DNA from: Sulfurimonas sp.
GTDB lineage: Bacteria; Campylobacterota; Campylobacteria; Campylobacterales; Sulfurimonadaceae
Assembly (NCBI GenBank): GCA_027083475.1
Contig: JALWON010000074.1
Location: 1-7,698, forward strand
Length of the DNA: 7,698 bases
Direction of reading: 5' to 3'
This document shows, in pieces, positions 1-4,317 of the stretch. Under the pieces are notes generated by a model. The model made no database searches and was not told the origin of the DNA. It was given only the letters and a program-made list of their open reading frames with translations. The position numbers and the translations under genes are program-made. Position 1 is the first letter of the stretch; every line of letters begins with the position of its first letter.

Positions 1-25
1 GGTACTAGGGTTTTTAGATGTGCCC

Positions 26-1858
26 TTAAGAGTAGGCTTCTATCTTTGCATCATACTCCTGTGTGATACTCTCAAGCTCAGTTTGTATCTCTTCAAAGAT
101 TTCAAAGAGTCTCTCTACTTCTGCTTCTTCTGAGGCAACTGTTTTGGAGAGTTCCATGAGTTTGGCACTCTCTCCTGCGTTTGAAGCTTCTATAAGTGCT
201 TCATGGTGAGTGGCTACACTCTCTTCGAGTTGCATAATCTGCTCTTCAAGTTTTTCACTCTTTTTTTTCAGAGGTGAAGTAAGTTTGTTGCGTTCTCGCA
301 CAAGCTCAGCACGGAGTTTTTTGTTCTCTTTTGTAGAGGACTTGGGTGCTTGTTTGACTCCTACTTCTTTTTCCTCCTCTTCCCAGCCAATTTTTTGTAA
401 AAAATCATCATAGCCACCATCAAAATACTCTGCACCATCACGAGCAAAAATAATAAGCCTATCACAAACACGGCGTAACATCTCCTCAGAGTGTGTTACA
501 ATGAGAACAGCACCCTCAAAGTTGATAATCGCTTGTGTGAGGGCTTCTATGCTTTGAATATCAAGGTGGTTTGTCGGCTCATCTAAAAAGAGTAAATTGA
601 CATCTTGTGCCAAAATTTGCCCAAGCATGACACGAGATTTTTCCCCTCCTGAGAGCAGGGAGACCTTTTTATCGGCACTCTCCCCGCTAAACATCATCGC
701 CCCTGCAATGCTTCGTATCTGCTCTGTAGAGAGTTTTGTGTTGGCAGAGTGAATCTCATCTATAACTGTTGCGTTTGGGTGGAGTCGTGCGATGTTTGTT
801 TGTCCAAAATGGGCGAAATTTACTGAAGGATGCGAATGTACTTCCCCACTTAATACTGTGAGTTCGCCTGCTAAAGTATTTAAAAGGGTTGATTTTCCTT
901 TGCCGTTTTTACCGATAATACCGATGCATTCACCGCGTTTAATGCTAAAGTTGATGTTTTCAAACAGGAGTGTATCTGCTGTGTAACCAAAGGAGAGGTT
1001 CTTCACTTCAAGCATAATTTTAGCAGGGCTCTCTTTGAAGTTAAAATCAAATGCAAGGGTGTCATCAAACACAAGGTCATCAAGCAGGGTCATTTTTTCG
1101 AGCTGCTTGACTTTTGATTGTGCGAGTGCTGCTGTGGAAGCACGGGCTTTGTTCTTGGCAATGAACTCTTCGAGCTCTTTGACTTTTTTATCTTGGGCTA
1201 CTTTTTGTTTGGCATAGTGTGCATCATTGGCTGCAAGTTGTTCATAAAATTTATGGGTGTTGCCTTGGATGATTTCTATTTTTTTACGGACAATTCCCAT
1301 AGTATGTGTGCAAACATTATCCATAAAATCACGATTGTGTGTGATAAGAATAACTTCTCCATCAAACGTACAGAGAAAGTTTTTGAGCCATCGCAGGGAG
1401 ATAATATCGAGATAGTTTGTCGGCTCATCAAGGAGAAGCAGATTGGGCTCAGTCACTAAGAGTTTGGCTAAATTGATGCGAATCTGATAGCCCCCTGAGA
1501 AAGAGAGAGGGTCTTTGTCTAAATCTTCTTGTGTAAATCCCAATCCAAAAAGGATCTTTTCTACACGGTACATATCATAACGCATCTCTTCACTCAAAGC
1601 AAGTGAGGCCTCTTGGCGCACGGTTTTTTCACTAAATGTGAGGTGCTGTTTGAGGGTGCCTATTTTATAGTTTTTTGGCACAATCACTTCCCCGCTATCG
1701 GCACTCTCCTCGCCTAAAATAATTTTAAAAAGGGTAGATTTCCCACTCCCATTACGACCCACTAAACCCACTCGATTTCTTGAGTTGAGTTTAAAACTAA
1801 GGTTGTTAAAGAGCTCTTGAGAGGCGAAATTTTTGTTTATGTTTGTAAGCTGTATCAT
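26..1858 (-). CDS. ABC-F family ATP-binding cassette protein (Uup/YheS-like), 610 aa
   Basis: This is a soluble duplicated ATPase of the ABC-F type. Family members bind the ribosome and relieve stalled or difficult translation; they are not transporters, and no membrane segment is seen here. Cassette 1 has Walker A GRNGSGKST (residues 34-42), signature SFSGGYQIR (119-127), Walker B LLLLDEP with catalytic Glu145, and switch His174. Cassette 2 has GKNGKGKST (316-324), LLSGGEKSR (401-409), LLFLDEP with Glu427, and His456. The charged helical linker between them (about 207-260) is where ABC-F proteins carry the P-site tRNA interaction motif. A charged C-terminal coiled coil (about 510-605) resembles the extension of Uup and YheS. 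The start MIQLTNINKNF is the usual ABC-F beginning, so the ATG is firm although no Shine-Dalgarno sequence precedes it. The subfamily and physiological role cannot be fixed from sequence alone, so no symbol is given. Family assignment is very secure. Confidence 0.95.
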   Translation of the reverse strand: MIQLTNINKNFASQELFNNLSFKLNSRNRVGLVGRNGSGKSTLFKIILGEESADSGEVIVPKNYKIGTLKQHLTFSEKTVRQEASLALSEEMRYDMYRVEKILFGLGFTQEDLDKDPLSFSGGYQIRINLAKLLVTEPNLLLLDEPTNYLDIISLRWLKNFLCTFDGEVILITHNRDFMDNVCTHTMGIVRKKIEIIQGNTHKFYEQLAANDAHYAKQKVAQDKKVKELEEFIAKNKARASTAALAQSKVKQLEKMTLLDDLVFDDTLAFDFNFKESPAKIMLEVKNLSFGYTADTLLFENINFSIKRGECIGIIGKNGKGKSTLLNTLAGELTVLSGEVHSHPSVNFAHFGQTNIARLHPNATVIDEIHSANTKLSTEQIRSIAGAMMFSGESADKKVSLLSGGEKSRVMLGQILAQDVNLLFLDEPTNHLDIQSIEALTQAIINFEGAVLIVTHSEEMLRRVCDRLIIFARDGAEYFDGGYDDFLQKIGWEEEEKEVGVKQAPKSSTKENKKLRAELVRERNKLTSPLKKKSEKLEEQIMQLEESVATHHEALIEASNAGESAKLMELSKTVASEEAEVERLFEIFEEIQTELESITQEYDAKIEAYS

Positions 1859-1865
1859 AAGAAGA

Positions 1866-1892
1866 ATTATACTTTAAGATTTTTAAATTATA
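1866..1892 (-). promoter_or_regulatory. Candidate -10 boxes for the ABC-F gene
   Basis: Read on the minus strand there is a perfect TATAAT (1866-1871) only 7 bases before the ATG, and a second TATAAT at 1887-1892. The proximal box would place the transcript start at or one base before the A of the ATG, giving a leaderless mRNA. The distal box would give a leader of about 21 bases. Neither leader holds a purine-rich Shine-Dalgarno sequence: the bases next to the ATG are TCTTCTT. No clear -35 box is seen. Confidence 0.45.
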
Positions 1893-1897
1893 TTTTG

Positions 1898-1906
1898 TGC
1901 TATAAT
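1898..1906 (+). promoter_or_regulatory. Extended -10 promoter of the 66-aa gene
   Basis: TGCTATAAT matches the extended -10 consensus (TGN plus TATAAT). It would start transcription near 1913, about 30 bases before the chosen ATG. It lies back to back with the ABC-F promoter elements at 1866-1892, so the two genes share one divergent control region. Confidence 0.5.
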
Positions 1907-1930
1907 TTTTAGACAAGCAATATGGATAAT

Positions 1931-1937
1931 AAGGAGG
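1931..1937 (+). promoter_or_regulatory. Strong ribosome binding site that fixes the start at 1943
   Basis: AAGGAGG is a near-perfect Shine-Dalgarno sequence ending 5 bases before the ATG at 1943. An upstream in-frame ATG at 1922 would place this site inside the coding sequence and has no ribosome site of its own, so 1943 is preferred. Confidence 0.8.
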
Positions 1938-1942
1938 ATGTT

Positions 1943-2143
1943 ATGCAAGTTACTCAGTACACATATAAATCACCTTCCACATCTGCAGTGCAAATCGGAA
2001 GACCAGATACAAGTGTGAAGCAAGAACAAGATGCACCAAATACAAATCAGACACAAAAAAAAGCTGAGAGTTTCGCTGCAACACAAGTCAAAGAAGTAAC
2101 ACCAAAGGTCAATACCAATCCGCTTTTAGATGTGTATGCCTAA
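1943..2143 (+). CDS. Small hydrophilic protein of unknown function, 66 aa
   Basis: I do not recognise this protein. It is 66 residues, rich in Q, T, K, S and P, and has no cysteine, tryptophan, signal peptide or membrane segment. It is probably largely disordered. The only notable part is a hydrophobic C-terminus, NPLLDVYA, which could be a docking tail. An extended -10 promoter and a strong ribosome site directly upstream argue that it is a real, well-translated gene. It is divergent from the ABC-F gene, and its TAA stop overlaps the TAG stop of the convergent DUF234-like gene. Function cannot be inferred from these neighbours. Confidence 0.75.
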   Translation: MQVTQYTYKSPSTSAVQIGRPDTSVKQEQDAPNTNQTQKKAESFAATQVKEVTPKVNTNPLLDVYA

Positions 2144-2949
2144 ATCAGGGCTTTAAAACTCTTGAGCGTAAAGAGTTTGAGTGTCGCTCCTTTGAGCGAT
2201 TTGAGTTCGCTTGAGAAGCCTTTTTTTGCAACTATTACATAGGTATCTGCTTCTATCTTTGCTTTTTTACAAGCTTCTTGTAGTCGTGAGAGTTCACTTT
2301 TTTTGACTTTGGTGTTTGTATATTTACAGACTCCCACAATCGTTTTTCCACTTTTTGTTTTGGCATAGATGTCGAGTGTAACACTTCTGTCCCAGTAAGT
2401 GCTTATTGCGACAATGGGGTCATCTTGCATTTGTAGTTTGAGCAGTTCGTGAGTGAGTTGCACAAAAGTAAGCTGTCTAAATTCGTTTTCGCTGTTTTGG
2501 ATTTTTTGTTTGACCTCTTTGAAATCGCCATCGCGAATACCTTTAAAAAGTGGAGAAACATAGGCAAACCAAAAACGCAAGAAGGGTGCATTGAAGGTGA
2601 GTTTGTTATCTACTTTTTCATTGTCACTCCATGATGTGAAAACATTTTTTGCTTTATCGACTCGAATAATCCCCTTTTGTGTGAGTTCTTCTACTATCTT
2701 TGCCCCTGTCTCTTCATCTACTTTTGCTCGCTTGAAGCTTGAGTGTGTTCTTCCATCTCCTTGGGCGATTCCACTTAAAACAGCATGGTAAAGGGGTGCA
2801 CCGCCTGTAAGTTCTGTAATGTCATTACGAATAAATCTGTAATCTTCTAAGATGAGTTTTTCTATGAGCGGGGAGAGTGGTTTTGAAGTATCTATACTTC
2901 CCCAATTTACCCCACCAAAAATAGCAAATTTTTCGATGGCATCTTCCAT
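2140..2949 (-). CDS. DUF234-like protein with degenerate PD-(D/E)XK nuclease fold, no ATPase domain
   Basis: Counting from the ATG at 2949 (269 aa), residues about 35-105 look like a winged-helix region (IRNDITELTGG, then KIVEELTQKGIIRV). They are followed by APFLRFWFAYVSP (121-133), a hallmark-like segment of DUF234 proteins. The C-terminal part resembles a PD-(D/E)XK nuclease core: Glu168, then LDIYA with Asp193, then VGVCK with Lys209. The usual acidic residue of the E-x-K motif is Val207, so cleavage activity is doubtful. DUF234 normally forms the C-terminal half of archaeal-type P-loop ATPases; here no ATPase domain precedes it. The first methionine has no ribosome site and the reading frame stays open upstream with family-like sequence, so the protein probably begins earlier (see the 2950-3015 entry). 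The family call is moderately sure and the cellular role is unknown. Confidence 0.75.
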   Translation of the reverse strand: MEDAIEKFAIFGGVNWGSIDTSKPLSPLIEKLILEDYRFIRNDITELTGGAPLYHAVLSGIAQGDGRTHSSFKRAKVDEETGAKIVEELTQKGIIRVDKAKNVFTSWSDNEKVDNKLTFNAPFLRFWFAYVSPLFKGIRDGDFKEVKQKIQNSENEFRQLTFVQLTHELLKLQMQDDPIVAISTYWDRSVTLDIYAKTKSGKTIVGVCKYTNTKVKKSELSRLQEACKKAKIEADTYVIVAKKGFSSELKSLKGATLKLFTLKSFKALI

Positions 2950-3015
2950 AGTTTTTGGTTTGTGGTCTTTGTAAAAGTGTTGAAATTGTTCGAGTAGATG
3001 TGTAGCGTTTAAAAT
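2950..3015 (-). other. Probable N-terminal extension of the DUF234-like gene from an ATT start
   Basis: The frame is open upstream of the ATG at 2949 to a TAA at 3028-3030. The 22 added codons encode a coding-like helix (LLEQFQHFYKDHKPKT) that runs smoothly into MEDAIEKFAIFGG. There is no ATG, GTG or TTG in this stretch. The best initiation site is an ATT at 3013-3015, 7 bases after an AAAAAGG ribosome site and just downstream of a TATACT box. This would give a 291-residue protein. The start codon is inferred. Confidence 0.5.
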
Positions 3016-3034
3016 AGTAGAGCCTTTTTATGAA

Positions 3035-3040
3035 AGTATA
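3035..3040 (-). promoter_or_regulatory. Candidate -10 box for the DUF234-like gene
   Basis: Minus-strand TATACT would start transcription near 3028, giving a leader of about 13 bases that contains the AAAAAGG ribosome site before the ATT at 3015. No clear -35 box is seen. Confidence 0.4.
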
Positions 3041-3103
3041 CAATAAGATTGCACAAATACTACACACTTCTTTTATATAATCTCTTTAATGTAACTCAAG
3101 GAA

Positions 3104-3126
3104 CATAACTATTATCTTTTGTTATG
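3104..3126. repeat. Inverted repeat overlapping the Cys-repeat peptide promoter
   Basis: CATAAC (3104-3109) and GTTATG (3121-3126) form a 6-bp inverted repeat with an 11-bp spacer. The right arm includes the TG of the extended -10 element at 3125-3133, so a bound protein could block RNA polymerase. The repeat is short and could be chance in AT-rich DNA. Confidence 0.3.
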
Positions 3127-3133
3127 CTAAAAT
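3125..3133 (+). promoter_or_regulatory. Extended -10 promoter of the Cys-repeat peptide gene
   Basis: TGCTAAAAT fits the TGN plus TANAAT pattern and would start transcription near 3140, leaving a leader of about 25 bases. A good ribosome site, AAAGGA (3153-3158), follows. It lies 6 bases before the ATG at 3165 but only 3 before the ATG at 3162, so 3165 is the likelier start. Confidence 0.5.
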
Positions 3134-3164
3134 GAGTTCAACTTAAACAACCAAAGGATACATG

Positions 3165-3416
3165 ATGAAAAAGTTAAATCTTTCAGCGCTACTACTTGGA
3201 GCGGCTTTATTTACAGGATTAGGTGCAGTCTCTTTATCTGCTGATGCAAAATGTGGTGCGGCAAAATGCGGGAGTGAAAAACCAGCAAAAAAATGTGGTG
3301 CTGCAAAATGTGGTGGTGAGAAAAAAGAGGCAAAAAAATGTGGTGCTGCAAAATGCGGTGGTGAGAAAAAAGCTCCAGCTAAGAAGTGTGGTGCAGCGAA
3401 GTGCGGTTCTAAGTAG
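3165..3416 (+). CDS. Secreted Cys-repeat peptide, bufferin/HvfA-like
   Basis: This is an 83-residue precursor (84 if the adjacent ATG at 3162 is used). A Sec-type signal peptide begins MKKLN, followed by a hydrophobic core (LSALLLGAALFTGLGAVSL) and an A-D-A cleavage site. The predicted mature peptide has 55 residues: four copies of KCGAAKCG joined by K/E/A/P linkers, with eight cysteines all in K-C-G and a strongly basic charge. Repeated K-C-G modules behind a signal peptide are typical of bufferins/HvfA, periplasmic RiPPs in which an MNIO (DUF692) enzyme converts cysteines to thiooxazole or related groups that bind copper. In the best-known members the motif is EGKCG; here Ala-Ala or Lys precedes KCG. 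No MNIO or DUF2063 partner gene is in this window, so modification must come from elsewhere if it happens. An unmodified metal-binding, thiol-rich peptide is the alternative. It has its own promoter and is monocistronic here. Confidence 0.85.
   Translation: MKKLNLSALLLGAALFTGLGAVSLSADAKCGAAKCGSEKPAKKCGAAKCGGEKKEAKKCGAAKCGGEKKAPAKKCGAAKCGSK
3285..3371 (+). repeat. Tandem 45-bp coding repeat in the Cys-repeat peptide gene
   Basis: Segments 3285-3326 and 3330-3371 match at 41 of 42 bases; the only difference is a TGT/TGC cysteine codon. Each encodes AKKCGAAKCGGEKK. The outer modules at 3249-3272 and 3384-3407 encode the same KCGAAKCG but use more diverged codons. Module number could therefore change by slippage or recombination. 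Confidence 0.9.
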
Positions 3417-3431
3417 AGATTTTCTCTACTT
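3411..3431. terminator. Perfect hairpin over both convergent stop codons
   Basis: AAGTAGAGA (3411-3419) and TCTCTACTT (3423-3431) form a 9-bp perfect stem with a TTT loop. The TAG of the plus-strand peptide gene (3414-3416) lies in the left arm and the TAG of the minus-strand hydrolase gene (3426-3428) lies in the right arm. It may end transcription from both sides, but there is no U-tract on either strand and the stem is AT-rich, so it is not a classic intrinsic terminator. Confidence 0.45.
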
Positions 3432-4298
3432 GAGCTTTACTTTCATTCTATCTTCTCCAAACACCACCACTCCTTTATAAACTTCTCGTATCACTCCTAA
3501 ACTCTCTTCCTCTTTTCCTAATGTTCGTCGCATTCTATGGGTTAAAACAACTTTTTTGACATGAGATTTTTGTGCAATATTTGCAATGATAGAGGGGGAC
3601 ATATGCAAGTCTTTTGCAAATTTATTGCTCTGTTGTGGCACTGCATGGTGGGCGATGAAAAGGTCGGCATCTTTGGCTAATCGTTCTAAATGTTTTGCTT
3701 TATCATTACTGTCACCACTGATAACAATTTTTTTACCATCAACAAGGATTGCAAGAGCAAGAGCAGGGACAATGCCATGATGGGTGTTGATGAGTTGGAG
3801 GGTAAAAGAGGGGTATTTTCTCGTTATGAGCGTTGGTGCATTTATTGCAATAGGGATAATCTCAAATGAATCACTATTTGGAGATAAAACATCGCTCATG
3901 TACCTATAAACACCATGCACTCCAAAGAGACCGTGTAAAAACTCTTTTATGGAGGGAAATGCCTCATTGCCAAAAGGGGCAATAATATCAAGGCTTTCTC
4001 TGCGTTTGCTAAAGTAGCCCGCCTTGATAAATGCAGGTAAATCAACACTATGGTCAATATGCAGATGGGTTAGCACAACCGCTTCAAGTGTCTCAAGTTG
4101 TGCATTTTCTTGCTCAAAACGCAGCATAGCACCACTCCCCATATCGACGATGAGTTTTGCTTTGTTGTCTACCCATAAAAGGTAAGAGGTACTTGCTCGC
4201 CCATCAATCTCAGGACCACCAGAACCTAAGATTTCAAGTGTAACATTGTGTGCAAAAAGGAGTTTGGAAAAAAAGAGTAGGGTAAAAATGAGTTTCAT
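3426..4298 (-). CDS. Exported metallo-beta-lactamase-fold hydrolase, 290 aa
   Basis: This is a zinc-dependent hydrolase of the MBL superfamily, in the branch close to RNase Z and arylsulfatase-type enzymes. It is probably periplasmic: residues 1-16 (MKLIFTLLFFSKLLFA) look like a signal peptide. The core motif THLHIDH supplies His78, His80, Asp82 and His83. His173/His174 (NTHHG), Asp196 (SGDSN) and His254 (VLTHRM) complete the two-metal site. LHMSPSIIANIAQKSHVKKVVLTH resembles the C-terminal part of RNase Z-like proteins, but export makes tRNA processing unlikely. The substrate is unknown. I chose the ATG at 4298 because it begins the signal peptide. An upstream in-frame ATG at 4355 would add 19 residues overlapping the neighbouring gene. 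There is no ribosome site at 4298. It lies 19 bases after the glutamate-synthase-like gene on the same strand and may be co-transcribed with it or started from its own promoter. Confidence 0.88.
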   Translation of the reverse strand: MKLIFTLLFFSKLLFAHNVTLEILGSGGPEIDGRASTSYLLWVDNKAKLIVDMGSGAMLRFEQENAQLETLEAVVLTHLHIDHSVDLPAFIKAGYFSKRRESLDIIAPFGNEAFPSIKEFLHGLFGVHGVYRYMSDVLSPNSDSFEIIPIAINAPTLITRKYPSFTLQLINTHHGIVPALALAILVDGKKIVISGDSNDKAKHLERLAKDADLFIAHHAVPQQSNKFAKDLHMSPSIIANIAQKSHVKKVVLTHRMRRTLGKEEESLGVIREVYKGVVVFGEDRMKVKLK

Positions 4299-4304
4299 GT
4301 TAAG

Positions 4305-4313
4305 AGTATAGCA
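4305..4313 (-). promoter_or_regulatory. Extended -10 element directly before the MBL hydrolase ATG
   Basis: Minus-strand TGCTATACT ends 6 bases before the ATG at 4298, so a transcript from it would begin at about the first base of the start codon. It fills most of the short gap after the TAA at 4318-4320. With no Shine-Dalgarno sequence present, a leaderless transcript is plausible. Confidence 0.4.
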
Positions 4314-4317
4314 TAAT

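Noticed and set aside
261..268. Run of eight T (A on the coding strand) in the ABC-F gene as a phase-variation tract
   Set aside because: Short poly-A runs in lysine codons are common in AT-rich genomes; phase-variable genes in this group mostly use longer G/C tracts, and the frame is intact.
1118..1459. Open frame of 113 codons on the plus strand
   Set aside because: It lies wholly inside and antisense to the ABC-F gene, with no recognisable protein features.
2825..3067. Minus-strand frame starting at 3067, upstream of the DUF234-like gene
   Set aside because: It runs in a different frame from the DUF234-like protein and its translation is not protein-like; the in-frame extension from about 3015 explains this region better.
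3249..3407. CRISPR-like or intergenic repeat array
   Set aside because: The repeats are in frame, encode KCGAAKCG modules, and the linkers are codon-sized, not unique spacers of constant length.
3223..3480. Overlapping plus-strand frame across the Cys-repeat gene
   Set aside because: It is the +1 frame of the repeats (V, Q, N and K runs) and lacks a ribosome site; the signal peptide and cysteine modules lie in the other frame.
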